Positions 31,576 to 40,778 are shown, numbered from the stretch's first letter. The stretch is DNA of 57,602 nucleotides from Mesobacillus selenatarsenatis SF-1 (GCF_000813125.1 NZ_BASE01000136.1:1-57602); one strand, 5' to 3'. Notes: a model not told the origin generated them from the letters alone. Program-made: numbers and translations.

Positions 31576-32100
31576 ATTTCTAAGAACGGTAATGAATCCA
31601 TCCAGAATTTGATGGCTTACTTTAAAGCCCTTACTTTTGTAAAAGTTCAGGGCGGCATCATTCCCGTTGGATACATAGATGAACTGGTCATGAATGCCGT
31701 CAAAGGAATCAAGCCATTTCTTTGATTCGTCATACAGTACCGACCCAATCCCCATGCTGCGGTATCCTTCTTTTATATAAAACTGCGAAAGGCAGCCGAC
31801 ATCATTTCCTTTTACGGAATCCATATCAAAGAAAGTAGCAAAAGCACTTGAATAAACTTCTTTTGGCGAAACATTGCTATACACGTATCCGACAATCTCA
31901 TCGCTATCCATCGCGGCAATGATATGATTCGCTTTAGCGTTCTTAACAGAGGGGACCATTCTGGTTTCAAAACTCATGCCATCAAAGAGCTCCGGGCGAA
32001 AAGTGGCTAGTGATTTTTGATAGATCATCAACTCATTGCAAAGATCTTTTACCAGGCTAATCTGATCATCGGGAACAAGCTCATAACGGATTGGCATCAT
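31570..32100 (-). CDS. GNAT family N-acetyltransferase
   Basis: 176 residues (or 175 from the second ATG at 32097, 7 nt after AAGGAAG). GNAT motifs: CLSQFYIKEGYRSMGIGSVL (acetyl-CoA loop with R-x-x-G-I-G), a preceding beta strand VGYVYSNV, and SNGNDAALNFYKSKGFKVSH. Substrate unknown. Its stop codon lies within the last, truncated unit of the 53-bp repeat array. Confidence 0.88.
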   Translation of the reverse strand: MMPIRYELVPDDQISLVKDLCNELMIYQKSLATFRPELFDGMSFETRMVPSVKNAKANHIIAAMDSDEIVGYVYSNVSPKEVYSSAFATFFDMDSVKGNDVGCLSQFYIKEGYRSMGIGSVLYDESKKWLDSFDGIHDQFIYVSNGNDAALNFYKSKGFKVSHQILDGFITVLRNT

Positions 32101-32313
32101 CCAACTTCCTTTCTAACAGGGTTCTTAATGGAATTATATCTCAATCCATCAATGCTTGATAACCAAAAAACAGCTTCCATTTGCTGATCCAATTTCATCT
32201 CCCAAGAGATCCAAGTGTCTCCCGAGCTGTTGGCCGGAGGGAACAAGCCGAGCTTGCTGGTCATAGAATGAACATGAAAAAATGGTGACCTGCCTGGAGG
32301 GAGAAGGAACAAG

Positions 32314-32559
32314 ATGATGCGCAATGGAATGTATTCACAGGGAACACAAAGCGGACCAATGAATGTGGTGGTGGTTGAGCCGTATGTATATGCAGCTCTT
32401 CATAATCTTATCGGAAAAAGAGTGGTACTTGATACAACACGTGGTTCAGTCAGCGGAATAGTTATGGATGCAAAGCCAGACCATGTGGTGATAAAGGAGC
32501 ATGACTCCGCATTTTTTGTAAGGATACGCGAAATCGTTTGGATCATGCCGGAGAATTAA
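32314..32559 (+). CDS. yuzF: YuzF/DUF2642 family protein
   Basis: 81 residues. A glycine/serine-rich start (SQGTQSGPMNVVVVEPYVYA) is followed by a small beta barrel: LIGKRVVLDTTRGSVSGIVM, DAKPDHVVIKEHDSAFFVRI, REIVWIMPEN. This is the Sm-like DUF2642 fold found in Bacillus YuzF and spore-related proteins. Function unknown. GGAGGGAGAAGG precedes the start. Confidence 0.85.
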   Translation: MMRNGMYSQGTQSGPMNVVVVEPYVYAALHNLIGKRVVLDTTRGSVSGIVMDAKPDHVVIKEHDSAFFVRIREIVWIMPEN

Positions 32560-32577
32560 AGTTATTTTGTAAAAAAG

Positions 32578-32602
32578 AAGCAAAGGGAGCACCCTTTGCT
32601 TC
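32578..32602. terminator. Bidirectional terminator
   Basis: Perfect 11-bp stem GAAGCAAAGGG/CCCTTTGCTTC with a 3-nt loop, shared by the convergent yuzF and yibF-like genes; the right arm reaches the stop codon of the latter. Confidence 0.88.
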
Positions 32603-33356
32603 ACTTTCTGGCAACTAAAAAATAGGCTGTGATCCAAGAAGTAATCGGGATCACAAGTGTTACGCCAATGCCGGCACAGAGGATGGTGATCATCTCTGCG
32701 CTGAAGATTTTCGAATTGATGATTTCTCCTGCTGAATAGGACAGGTCTTTGAACCAGATCAGCAGGGCGAGATAACTTCCGAAGAAGGCGAAAAATAACG
32801 TATTGGTGCTCGTTCCTAATATATCTCTGCCGATGCTTAGCCCTGATTTAAATAGATCCTGTCTGGTGATATCCCGGTTATGATAATGAATCTCGCGCAT
32901 CGGGGAGGAAATCGCAATCGCCGCATCCGTGATCGCGCCAATCGTGCTCATGATGATGACCGATACGGCAATTTTAACGAAGTCGACGCCAATATGAAGG
33001 GAAAACATGCCAAGCTCCTGGATTTCTTCTTCACCAAAGCCCTGGATTCTTGCCCGATCCGCAATGATAAAAATAAACAAAAGCAGAACAATCGTTGAAA
33101 TCAAAGTTGAAATGAAAGCAGTCTTTGTTGTACTGTTCACTTCGTTAATGTAGAACAGGTTGATGACGCTGATGAAAATACAGGCAACCAGCGTAATAAT
33201 AATCGGATTTGCATTTGGGTCGTTCATGAAAATAATGGCGATGAAAATCACGATGAAATTGAAGAAGATTGCTAAAAAAGACCGAATGCCTTTGCCTCTT
33301 CCAATCAGGCCCATTAAGATGAATAAAATAGCAGCCAACACAACTAAAGCATTCAT
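32601..33356 (-). CDS. YibE/F family membrane protein (downstream partner)
   Basis: 251 residues with about seven helices. The conserved core is GAITDAAIAISSPMREIHYH and DLFKSGLSIGRDILGTSTNT, matching a similar block in the upstream partner. The family probably works as a two-part membrane complex; transported substrate unknown. Its start overlaps the end of the upstream gene by 4 bases, so the two are translationally coupled. Confidence 0.88.
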   Translation of the reverse strand: MNALVVLAAILFILMGLIGRGKGIRSFLAIFFNFIVIFIAIIFMNDPNANPIIITLVACIFISVINLFYINEVNSTTKTAFISTLISTIVLLLFIFIIADRARIQGFGEEEIQELGMFSLHIGVDFVKIAVSVIIMSTIGAITDAAIAISSPMREIHYHNRDITRQDLFKSGLSIGRDILGTSTNTLFFAFFGSYLALLIWFKDLSYSAGEIINSKIFSAEMITILCAGIGVTLVIPITSWITAYFLVARK

Positions 33357-34483
33357 AATCTTGTCCTCTTTCTATTGATGAAAAAAATCGTAACATAGAG
33401 GCCGATTGGGATGGTCAAAACGATTCCAATCCCGCCTGCCAATGCCCGGGCCATTTCCAGCGAAAGGTTCATGGAAAGAGCAAAGCCCAATGGAGAGCCA
33501 TTTTTAAAATAAAGGATCAGTATTGGGATCGAACCGCTGACATAGACGAAGAACAGAATATTCGTCATCGTTCCCATGATGTCTTTGCCGATTTCCATAC
33601 CCGATTTGATAAGCGCCTTAACGGGTATGTTATTGTTCTTTTCGAACATATGGAACATAGAAGAAGACATCGTAATCGCGACATCCATGATAGCTCCAAG
33701 GGATCCAAGGAACAATCCTGCGAGAAACACCACATGATACGGCCGGGTTATAAATTGCAGTTCTTCGTAGCGCAGCCCTTTTTCCGAGGTAGCCCATAGG
33801 ACCACCCAGACGATGAACAGGGAGGCGAAAGTCCCCAGGAGCGTTGCGATGATGGCAGCATAAGTTTTTTCATTAAAGCCATTCACGAGCAATAAAGAAA
33901 TTACGGTAAAAAGAACTGCAGCGATACTGCAGATCATTAATAGGCTCCAGTTAGCGTTATTTAGATACACATCCAAAGCAAAGGAAAGCAAAAGGGCATT
34001 GATGACTAGGCTGACAATAGACAGCAGCCCTTGCTTCCTGCCGACAATCAATAACACAAGAACAAACACCCATGCCACATACATAAGGTATTTATCTCGT
34101 TTCACGTCTTTGATGGTACCCTGTAATTCTCCTGTATCCGCTCTGGTCGAATCAATATCGACGAATAGTTCGTCCCCAACTTCGAATTCATGGTCATACG
34201 CTTTGGAAGTAGAGAATTCATTCACCAGATGAATGAGCTTGCCCTTCTCTTCGCCATTTTTTATTTCGGCAGTTAACTGCTGAGTGTATAGATGGTCTAT
34301 ATTATCGAGTGGATGTATCACTTCTGTCTTTTCAACGACTTCTGTCTCCAGTACTTTCACAATCGTGCGATCGTACAGGAAATGATTGTTATGGACAAAG
34401 ACAATGGTCGCCACAATGAATAGGACAAAAAGGGATAGGAAAAGCAATTGCTTCTTTATAAGTAGCTTGCTGAATGGATTCAA
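33353..34483 (-). CDS. YibE/F family membrane protein (upstream partner)
   Basis: 376 residues from TTG 34483 (GGAGG 6 nt upstream). One N-terminal helix, an extracytoplasmic beta-rich domain (about 35-140, with VGDELFVDIDSTRADTGELQ), then about seven helices with GAIMDVAITMSSSMFHMFEK and ALIKSGMEIGKDIMGTMTNI. Its C-terminal half is homologous to the downstream partner, suggesting an old duplication. Pairs of this type occur widely in Bacillota. Confidence 0.88.
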   Translation of the reverse strand: MNPFSKLLIKKQLLFLSLFVLFIVATIVFVHNNHFLYDRTIVKVLETEVVEKTEVIHPLDNIDHLYTQQLTAEIKNGEEKGKLIHLVNEFSTSKAYDHEFEVGDELFVDIDSTRADTGELQGTIKDVKRDKYLMYVAWVFVLVLLIVGRKQGLLSIVSLVINALLLSFALDVYLNNANWSLLMICSIAAVLFTVISLLLVNGFNEKTYAAIIATLLGTFASLFIVWVVLWATSEKGLRYEELQFITRPYHVVFLAGLFLGSLGAIMDVAITMSSSMFHMFEKNNNIPVKALIKSGMEIGKDIMGTMTNILFFVYVSGSIPILILYFKNGSPLGFALSMNLSLEMARALAGGIGIVLTIPIGLYVTIFFINRKRTRL

Positions 34484-34812
34484 GATAGGCCTCCGCGGTT
34501 GGAAAAATAAAAAACACCTTCGTTGACTGAAGATGTGCATTGGTGAGATTACGGTTTATTGATCGATTGATTATGTCGCCAATAGTCATGGCATTATAAT
34601 CACATGTGATCAGTCAAAGTTATCTTATCAGTAATGATTTTGGTAAGTCAAACAGAACAAGGGCTGCCAGATTTTACGAGCATATCCGGCTTCAACAATT
34701 AAACTTGATAAGGAAAGAAAAAAAGAAATCCTCAGCAATTTTCGATGTGCTGGTGCTATTGCCATAAGTATTGCTTTCGGATTCCCCAATTGGACATAAG
34801 AGCTGTCCGAAG
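34484..34812. other. Gene-free stretch
   Basis: No open frame with an RBS. It contains the palindromic GTCGCCAATAGTC-like region near 34575 and an isolated GGACATAAGAGCTGTCC hairpin (34793-34809) that resembles one unit of repeat family B. Promoters for the YibE operon probably lie near 34560-34630. Confidence 0.4.
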
Positions 34813-35535
34813 TCAGTGCTTCCTAAACAGCCTGAAAAAAATCAGGACCAAAATGATTGCGGACAGGACATAGGCAGTCGTGCTGACTGTTGGGTGGGAG
34901 GCAGCGTTTTTCACGCCGATTCCGATAAAGGCCCAGACGAATACGAGCGGATATATACGATCCTCATTTTTTCGGTGAAAATAAACAGCCAGGAGTGTGG
35001 CGACCACGAGCATGATCAGTGTCCAGGCGACATCCGAAAGACCGAATCCATTCCAACTGATATCCTTCAAGTAATAGCTGATATTGGCAATGGTGGCGAC
35101 GCTGATCCAGCCGAGGTAGACAGAGAATGGAAGAAGATCCCACAATGAAGGGTCTTCATTTTTGATGAGATGATAAAGCCTGATGAGGGTCAACAGCAAA
35201 CCAATCATCACAATTACCGTAAGCAGGAAAAACTCGTAATGCCATAAAAGGATCCAGGCGATATTAAGGACAGAGCTTAGTACATATAGCGGAGTGGCCT
35301 TTTGATAAACCGGCAAATTCCTCCTTGAAGCGGGAAACTGCCTGATTGTCCAAATAAACAATAAGAAATAAATCAATCCCCATATCCCAAAAACATATCC
35401 AGCGGGAGTAAACAACACATCCAGTCTATTTGAAATTTCCCCCGTCGTCTGCCCGTTGATCGGAAGGATATTCGCAAGCGCATTAACCAGCACCACGAGC
35501 ATCGTGGCAATCAGATTCAAGAAAAAACGTCCCAT
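34813..35535 (-). CDS. TspO/MBR-related tryptophan-rich membrane protein
   Basis: 240 residues from the ATG at 35535 (AAGGATGGG upstream; ATG 35553 lacks an RBS). Seven to eight helices with TspO-like landmarks: FTPAGYVFGIWGLIYFLLFI, AWILLWHYEFF, LPFSVYLGWISVATIANISY, SDVAWTLIMLVVA. It is longer than a classic five-helix TspO; this long form is common in Bacillus. TspO relatives bind tetrapyrroles. Ligand here unknown. Confidence 0.8.
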   Translation of the reverse strand: MGRFFLNLIATMLVVLVNALANILPINGQTTGEISNRLDVLFTPAGYVFGIWGLIYFLLFIWTIRQFPASRRNLPVYQKATPLYVLSSVLNIAWILLWHYEFFLLTVIVMIGLLLTLIRLYHLIKNEDPSLWDLLPFSVYLGWISVATIANISYYLKDISWNGFGLSDVAWTLIMLVVATLLAVYFHRKNEDRIYPLVFVWAFIGIGVKNAASHPTVSTTAYVLSAIILVLIFFRLFRKH

Positions 35536-35833
35536 TCTTATCCCATCCTTCATATTAGTAGTTTATTCATATTATTCCTCTTCACAAAAGTGCATAACTA
35601 CATTTAGCCACTTGGGCAGGAGATAAACATTTTGATGTGTTTGGTTAAGGAAGCCCTCATACCTTCTATTTAATATGATGCTGGGTTTGGAAGGGTTATT
35701 AAGAACCACCCCCTTGCCCCATTATATTCCATATATAAGTCTCAAGACTGATTATAAGTTAAAGCCACAGCCGGTTAAAGGAAGCGGGGAAGTGCCTTAT
35801 GATTAATCTATAATCAATTGGAGGCGAAATAAA
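35536..35833. other. Divergent intergenic stretch
   Basis: Contains the promoters for the TspO-like gene and the LiaF-like lipoprotein gene. The last 40 bases hold TTAATCTATAATCAATTGGAGGCG, with a TATAAT-like box and the RBS of the plus-strand gene. No other element seen. Confidence 0.4.
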
Positions 35834-36547
35834 ATGAAAAAAGTGCTCGGTTTTGGTTTGGCGGCATTATCGGCTGTTTTAATACTATCAGGATGTAATA
35901 ACACGATTATGGCTAATAACGAAAGTGATGGTGAGATCGTTGTTGAAAAGGATGTAGCAAAAGAGCTTGAGGTTGTTTTGAATTTTGGTGCCGGGAAAAT
36001 GGATGTTGCGGGCGGTGCAGAGGAATGGGTGAATGGTAAAGCGATCTATGAACCTGAAAAAATGAAACCTGAAGTCTCGTATGATCTGAACGGGAAAGTC
36101 GGCAAAGTGGAGATTGCTCAGCCAGACCATTTTAAATTCGGGAAGATGAAGAATGAATGGGACCTGAAAATCAACGAAGATATTCCGGTGGACCTTATCG
36201 TAAATGCAGGAGCATCAGACACCGATCTGGACTTGAATGGAATTCAACTTTCCAATCTTGAAGTGAACGCAGGTGTTGGTGATATAACCGTGGATCTCGG
36301 AGGAGATTGGCAAGAAAGCTTTGATGTCCGTATTTCATCGGGAGTAGGTAAGATGACCGTGATCCTTCCAAAAGATACAGGGGTAAGAGTACATGCACAA
36401 AAAGGCATAGGCTCCTCATCCTTTGAAAACTTAATTTCAAAAGGAGACGGCGTGTATGTAAATGAAGCCTACGAAGATGCAAAAGTGAAAATTGACTTAG
36501 ATGCAGACTTAGGTGTGGGCGAAGTAACATTTAAAACGGAAAAATAA
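35834..36547 (+). CDS. Lipoprotein with LiaF-like/toast-rack domain
   Basis: 237 residues. Signal peptide with lipobox LSGC (residue 21). The rest is a beta-helix-like toast-rack domain: VVLNFGAGKMDVAGGAEEWV, VDLIVNAGASDTDLDLNG, LEVNAGVGDITVDLGGDWQE, RISSGVGKMTVILPKDTGV, GIGSSSFENLISKGDGVYV and a final DADLGVGEVTF. The repeated G-x-G-x-x-x-V rungs are those of LiaF C-terminal/DUF2154 proteins that respond to cell-wall stress. GGAGGCG precedes ATG. Confidence 0.85.
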   Translation: MKKVLGFGLAALSAVLILSGCNNTIMANNESDGEIVVEKDVAKELEVVLNFGAGKMDVAGGAEEWVNGKAIYEPEKMKPEVSYDLNGKVGKVEIAQPDHFKFGKMKNEWDLKINEDIPVDLIVNAGASDTDLDLNGIQLSNLEVNAGVGDITVDLGGDWQESFDVRISSGVGKMTVILPKDTGVRVHAQKGIGSSSFENLISKGDGVYVNEAYEDAKVKIDLDADLGVGEVTFKTEK

Positions 36548-36554
36548 ATTGCTT

Positions 36555-36617
36555 AAAAGGGACGGTCAGCGTTTCATAATTCGTAAAGAATTATGTGACT
36601 GCGGATCCGTCCCTTTG
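36555..36617 (+). terminator. Long GGGACGG stem-loop
   Basis: AAAAGGGACGG (36555-36565) pairs with CCGTCCCTTT (36607-36616), and inside CATAATTC (36575-36582) pairs with GAATTATG (36588-36595). It follows the lipoprotein gene and may end its transcript; it belongs to the same GGGACGG palindrome set as 26665, 53253 and 57150. Confidence 0.6.
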
Positions 36618-36662
36618 TCATTGTTTTGGATTTTTATGGTAAAATTTATGTGAGGAGGGATA

Positions 36663-36944
36663 ATGTTGCGATTTAAGGTATTTAGAATCATACATATAGT
36701 TATGATGGGGATTATCACGATACCAATCAGTATTTTCATGGCAGCAGGGGCAATTGGGGAAAACTTTGTTGATGCCTATTTTGTTGACCCTGGATTCCTT
36801 GTGTTTATTTTAATATGGCTAGTTGGTGCTGTTCTTTCTTTCACCAAAAAGGGTGCGAAGTTTGGGTTGATCATCAGTGCATTGCCGCCAATACTTTTCC
36901 TGGGGATTATTACTTATACAGTTATTAGCGGCTTTTTTATTTGA
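36663..36944 (+). CDS. Three-helix membrane protein
   Basis: 93 residues; AGGAGGG lies a few bases before the ATG. Helices at about 8-30, 45-62 and 68-90, with FTKKGAKFG as a basic loop between the last two. No family recognised; resembles small integral membrane proteins of Bacillus lacking known function. Confidence 0.7.
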   Translation: MLRFKVFRIIHIVMMGIITIPISIFMAAGAIGENFVDAYFVDPGFLVFILIWLVGAVLSFTKKGAKFGLIISALPPILFLGIITYTVISGFFI

Positions 36945-37106
36945 TTTGTTCTGGCGAGACAACGAATAAATATTAACGTTCAGGGCTTTCGGGCTCTGGG
37001 CGTTTTTTTTATAAAAGTCAGGATTGGTAAGGTCTCAATCCTTTTTAATCAAACGTTTGATTAAGAAAAATCTACTGGTTATATTTTTAAAAATAATAAT
37101 GTATCA

Positions 37107-37136
37107 TTTACAATACTGTACGTCATACACTATACT
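37107..37136 (+). promoter_or_regulatory. Promoter of the second padR gene
   Basis: TTTACA (37107-37112), 18-bp spacer, TATACT (37131-37136). The spacer region holds GTACGTCATACA and the upstream TGTATCATTTACA, a loose inverted arrangement expected of a PadR operator, though not the CTTGTAATGCAAG of the first PadR locus. Confidence 0.55.
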
Positions 37137-37155
37137 GAAGATAGGAGTTGATACA

Positions 37156-37515
37156 ATGAGCAATGTGAATGAAATGGTCGATAAATTGCTACAGGAATTG
37201 CGCAGGGGTACGATTACGATTGCTGTATTGAGCCAACTTGAAAAACCTCAGTATGGATATTCACTCGTAACAATACTGGCGGAAAAAGGGGTTCAAGTGG
37301 AGGCAGGAACTTTATATCCATTGCTTAGAAGGCTGGAAAAGCAGGGATTGCTGATTAGTGAATGGGATACAAATGAAGCGCGTCCCCGGAAATTTTACTT
37401 GCTGAGTGCTCTTGGAAAAGACGTTTATATAAAGCTGCTGGATGAATGGAAGAAGATGGCCTCAAGTATGGAGGGGCTGATTAATGGGGGAGGAACTGAA
37501 CATGGAGATGATTGA
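37156..37515 (+). CDS. PadR family transcriptional regulator (second copy)
   Basis: 119 residues from ATG 37156 (AGGAG 9 nt upstream). PadR winged helix: RRGTITIAVLSQLEKPQYGY, VEAGTLYPLLRRLEKQGLLI, ARPRKFYLLSALGKDVYIKL. Overlaps the following HAAS gene by 14 bases, the normal arrangement for such a pair and in contrast to the interrupted pair at 19.2-20.6 kb. Confidence 0.9.
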   Translation: MSNVNEMVDKLLQELRRGTITIAVLSQLEKPQYGYSLVTILAEKGVQVEAGTLYPLLRRLEKQGLLISEWDTNEARPRKFYLLSALGKDVYIKLLDEWKKMASSMEGLINGGGTEHGDD

Positions 37516-38509
37516 AAAGTATATTTATGCTGTAACCCACAGGCTTCCGCAGTCTCAAAGAGCCGATATCGCGTTGGAATTGAGGGGCTTGATTGAAGAT
37601 ATGCTTGGGGAAAGGACAAATGGCCGTCCTACTTCCCAAGAGGATGTGGAAAGTGTCCTGCTTGAGCTGGGAAACCCGAAGGACTTAGCTGAAAAGTACC
37701 GCGGGTCAAAAAGGTATTTGATCGGACCAGAACTCTTTCATCCCTATATAACTGTACTGAAGATTGTCTTCTTTGCTTTACTGGTCGCCATGAGTGTCGT
37801 GTTCATGATTGAATCCATGATTGAACCACGCTCAGTAGTTGAACATATTTTCGGATATGTTACGTCAGTCGTCAGCGCCAGCATGCAGGCGTTCGTTTGG
37901 ATAACAGTCGGATTTGCGATTGCTCAATATAAAGGGGTCGCACCAAAAGCAGGAATCGCTGAAGAAAGTGAAAAATGGTCACTGTCAGATCTTCCACCGG
38001 TTCCTGATCAGAAAAAACAGATTAAACGTGGCGAAGCAATCACTGGAATTGTTTTTTCAATCCTATTCCTTGTCTTCCTCTACTCTTCCAACCACGTATT
38101 TGGAGTCATGATGTTTGATGATGGCGAACTAGTAAACGTTATTCCGTTTCTAAATAGAGAGCGCATAGAACAATTCATCAACATCATTTATGTCATCACG
38201 GTGATTGGGATTTTAAAAGAAGGACTAAAGCTGATCACCGGAAAATGGACGAAAAAACTAGCATTGTATAATTTGATTTTGAATGCAGTCACCTTGATAC
38301 TTGTAGCATACTTATTTAAAGACCAGGCCATTTGGAACCCCAACTTTATGCAAGAGTTGAACCAGGTGAGCCAAGCCAATTTAAACCAGGATACGTACGA
38401 GTTGATAAAAACCATATGGATGCAATCCAAAGCATGGGTCGTCATTGTGTTTACGATTGTTTTGATCATCGATACAATATCCGGATTTTATAAAGCATAT
38501 TTGAAATGA
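37502..38509 (+). CDS. HAAS-domain membrane protein (second copy)
   Basis: 335 residues from ATG 37502 (GGGGGAGG about 8 nt upstream). HAAS domain about 1-75: YIYAVTHRLPQSQRADIALE, LRGLIEDMLGERTNG, LELGNPKDLAEKYRG. Then about five helices, ending IIDTISGFYKAYLK. Partner of the overlapping PadR regulator. The helix content suggests it senses or reports membrane state. Confidence 0.85.
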   Translation: MEMIEKYIYAVTHRLPQSQRADIALELRGLIEDMLGERTNGRPTSQEDVESVLLELGNPKDLAEKYRGSKRYLIGPELFHPYITVLKIVFFALLVAMSVVFMIESMIEPRSVVEHIFGYVTSVVSASMQAFVWITVGFAIAQYKGVAPKAGIAEESEKWSLSDLPPVPDQKKQIKRGEAITGIVFSILFLVFLYSSNHVFGVMMFDDGELVNVIPFLNRERIEQFINIIYVITVIGILKEGLKLITGKWTKKLALYNLILNAVTLILVAYLFKDQAIWNPNFMQELNQVSQANLNQDTYELIKTIWMQSKAWVVIVFTIVLIIDTISGFYKAYLK

Positions 38510-38601
38510 AGCGGGGACGTTGCTTCTTAAAATGAAACCTTTTCAGAGTAAAAGCGTAACATTAGATAGGGTCCAACGCTGAATTCTCTGGGAGGTGCAT
38601 T

Positions 38602-38910
38602 GTGGCTGCAACGATTTTTTTTACCATGGTTATTATGGTTCCGATCTATGCCTTGTTGATTTGGACTTATTATGAACCTGAAGAAAGTATCTTGTTTGGG
38701 AGCCGCTGGATGTATAAAGAGGAACCGGAAATATCAAGCAAAGCTGTCCGTTATACAAGGTTCGTATCGATTGCTTCGATGATTGCCATCCCTTTTGCTG
38801 TCGTGAGTCTCATCTTGGAAATCTATGTCCTTCGATTAGTATTAGTGGTCATTCCAATCGTGTTTATCTTCGGGGGACTCAAAATATTCACTGATGATAG
38901 AGATCAGTAA
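38602..38910 (+). CDS. Membrane protein, 102 aa
   Basis: GTG 38602 follows GGGAGGTGCATT. Helix 1 at about 4-22 (IFFTMVIMVPIYALLIWTYY), a polar loop with RWMYKEEPEIS, then two hydrophobic segments (about 52-90) and an acidic end. No family recognised. Confidence 0.65.
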   Translation: MAATIFFTMVIMVPIYALLIWTYYEPEESILFGSRWMYKEEPEISSKAVRYTRFVSIASMIAIPFAVVSLILEIYVLRLVLVVIPIVFIFGGLKIFTDDRDQ

Positions 38911-38913
38911 ACC

Positions 38914-38945
38914 GGCGTGATCCTGGGAGGATTTGCGCCTTTTTT
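38914..38945 (+). terminator. Terminator
   Basis: GGCGtGATCC pairs with GGATTtGCGCC, followed by TTTTTTG. Confidence 0.7.
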
Positions 38946-38992
38946 GTTGTATCTAATCAAGTAAGGAATTGAACATACAGGAGGAGAGGACA

Positions 38993-39370
38993 ATGCCATT
39001 ACATGCTGGAGATATCATAACGTTTGAACGGACTTTTACAGTCAGGGATGTAGAAATATTTACAGAGATATCCGGTGACGAGGGAATCCATCATTTAACG
39101 CCGGATGAACAGGGCAGGCTTGTTGTCCAGGGGTTGTTGACAGCCACGCTGCCGACTAAAGTAGGCGGAGACCACAATGTGCTCGCCCGGAATATGACCT
39201 ACGAGTTCCTGCGACCTGTTTTTACAGGTGATACCATCATTTGTGAGGTAAAAATTGAAAAATACGAAAAACAGGAAAAGAATCGAACGGCCATTAGGGC
39301 GACCTTTATTTGCACCAATCAGAATAAAAAAGAAGTGCTGACTGGGGAGTTTTCTGGAGTGATTCTATAA
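38993..39370 (+). CDS. MaoC-like hotdog-fold dehydratase
   Basis: 125 residues from ATG 38993 (AGGAGGAG upstream). Hotdog fold with the MaoC features: GDIITFERTFTVRDVEIFTE, ISGDEGIHHLTPDEQGRLVV, QGLLTATLPTKVGGDH and the strand YEFLRPVFTGDTIICEVKI. The hydratase Asp/His dyad (D..H) is represented by SGDEGIHH. Likely acts on an acyl-CoA or related thioester; substrate unknown. Confidence 0.8.
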   Translation: MPLHAGDIITFERTFTVRDVEIFTEISGDEGIHHLTPDEQGRLVVQGLLTATLPTKVGGDHNVLARNMTYEFLRPVFTGDTIICEVKIEKYEKQEKNRTAIRATFICTNQNKKEVLTGEFSGVIL

Positions 39371-39418
39371 GTCTTACAATTTATTCTTACTTTTAACAAG
39401 AAAGACAAGGTGGACAAG

Positions 39419-39922
39419 ATGGAAGGTTCTATTAAAATAGAGAAAATGCACTCAGATGATTGGGAAGCGGTACGAGCAATCTACCTCGAAGGGATCGCTA
39501 CCGGACATGCAACTTTCCAAAAAGAAGCTCCCTCCTGGGAAGAATGGGATTCCGGTCATAATGCAGAATGTAGGATTGTCGCGCGTATAGAAGAGGAAGT
39601 TGTGGGCTGGGCTGCGTTAAGTCCTGTATCAACCAGGAGTGTATATGCGGGTGTTGGAGAAGTCAGTGTGTATGTCAGTCCAAAACATAATGGAAAAGGG
39701 ATTGGCAGCTTGCTTTTAAAATCCTTGATTGAATTAAGTGAGCAGAATGGCTTTTGGACATTACAATCTAGCATTTTTCCAGAAAACACAGGCAGTATTA
39801 GATTACATAAAAAGCATGGCTTCAGAGAAATGGGACGGAGGGAGCGTATAGGAAAAATGGATGGGGTATGGCGTGATACGATTCTGTTGGAAAGAAGAAG
39901 TAGGTTAGTGGGCGACCAATAA
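39419..39922 (+). CDS. GNAT acetyltransferase (phosphinothricin/YwnH type)
   Basis: 167 residues from ATG 39419 (GGTGG 7 nt upstream). Features of the PAT/YwnH group: VRAIYLEGIATGHATFQKEA, AALSPVSTRSVYAGVGEVSV, YVSPKHNGKGIGSLLLKSLI and FPENTGSIRLHKKHGFREMG, with WRDTILLERRS at the end. Members acetylate the amino group of phosphinothricin or methionine sulfoximine; activity here is inferred by family. Confidence 0.87.
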   Translation: MEGSIKIEKMHSDDWEAVRAIYLEGIATGHATFQKEAPSWEEWDSGHNAECRIVARIEEEVVGWAALSPVSTRSVYAGVGEVSVYVSPKHNGKGIGSLLLKSLIELSEQNGFWTLQSSIFPENTGSIRLHKKHGFREMGRRERIGKMDGVWRDTILLERRSRLVGDQ

Positions 39923-40040
39923 ATATTGATTTTTTACTTATTATATTTCAATCTGATAACAATTCCTTAAAAACTTCCCTTTTAATCCGAAGAATGTGAT
40001 AATATGACGGACAAGTTAAGTGAAAGGGGATTATTTTTTT

Positions 40041-40739
40041 ATGATAAAGCGCATTTTAACAGGAATTCTTTTATTGAGCGTGGCTGTCCTTGTGCTTGGC
40101 GCATGCAGCAATGATAGCTCAAAAGGGAATACTGAGAAAGAAAATAAAGAAGATATGGTTGCTACAGTAGATGGAAAAGGGATTTCAAAAAAGGATTATG
40201 AGAAAGAGCTGGACGTCCTGAAAGCAACTTACGAACAACAGGGCATGCCGGTGGATCAGATGGACGATAAGCAGAAGGAAGGACTGGAAAAGTCGGTTCT
40301 GGATCAAATGATCAATGCAGAGCTGCTTCTCCAGAAAGCTGAGAAGGACGGCATCTCGATTGAAGATAAAGAAGTCGATACAGAGTTGGAAAAGATCAAA
40401 ACCAACTTTGAAGATGAAAAACAGTTCGAAGACACACTAAAGAAGAACGAAATGACTGAAAAAGAGCTTAAGGCCCAGCTTAAAAAGCAAATGACGGTCA
40501 ATAAATATCTGGACGGCAAGATCGGAAAGCTAGAAGCAACCGACGAAGAAATCCAGGCCATGTATGATCAATATAAACAGATGGCCGAAATGCAAGAACA
40601 AAAGCCGGAAGATCTTGAGAAGGTAAAACCACAGCTCGAGCAACAAGTTCTCTCAGAAAAAGAAAATGAGAAAATCAGCAAGCTGGTAGAAGACCTCCGC
40701 AAAGATAATGAAGATAAAATTAAAATCATTGAGGCATAG
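40041..40739 (+). CDS. SurA N-terminal-like lipoprotein
   Basis: 232 residues from ATG 40041 (AAAGGGGA upstream). Lipobox LGAC at residue about 20. The body is the helical SurA/PrsA N-terminal chaperone domain: VDGKGISKKDYEKELDVLKA, VLDQMINAELLLQKAEKDGI, and the last helix KPQLEQQVLSEKENEKISKL. No parvulin prolyl isomerase domain follows, so this is a chaperone-only relative of PrsA, acting at the outer face of the membrane. Confidence 0.88.
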   Translation: MIKRILTGILLLSVAVLVLGACSNDSSKGNTEKENKEDMVATVDGKGISKKDYEKELDVLKATYEQQGMPVDQMDDKQKEGLEKSVLDQMINAELLLQKAEKDGISIEDKEVDTELEKIKTNFEDEKQFEDTLKKNEMTEKELKAQLKKQMTVNKYLDGKIGKLEATDEEIQAMYDQYKQMAEMQEQKPEDLEKVKPQLEQQVLSEKENEKISKLVEDLRKDNEDKIKIIEA

Positions 40740-40778
40740 GAAGAGTTCGCACGGCGGATAAATTAAAGTGCAAGAAAG

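Noticed and set aside
32097-32324. 75-codon minus-strand open frame
   Set aside because: No RBS, atypical composition, and it overlaps the promoter region and start of yuzF.
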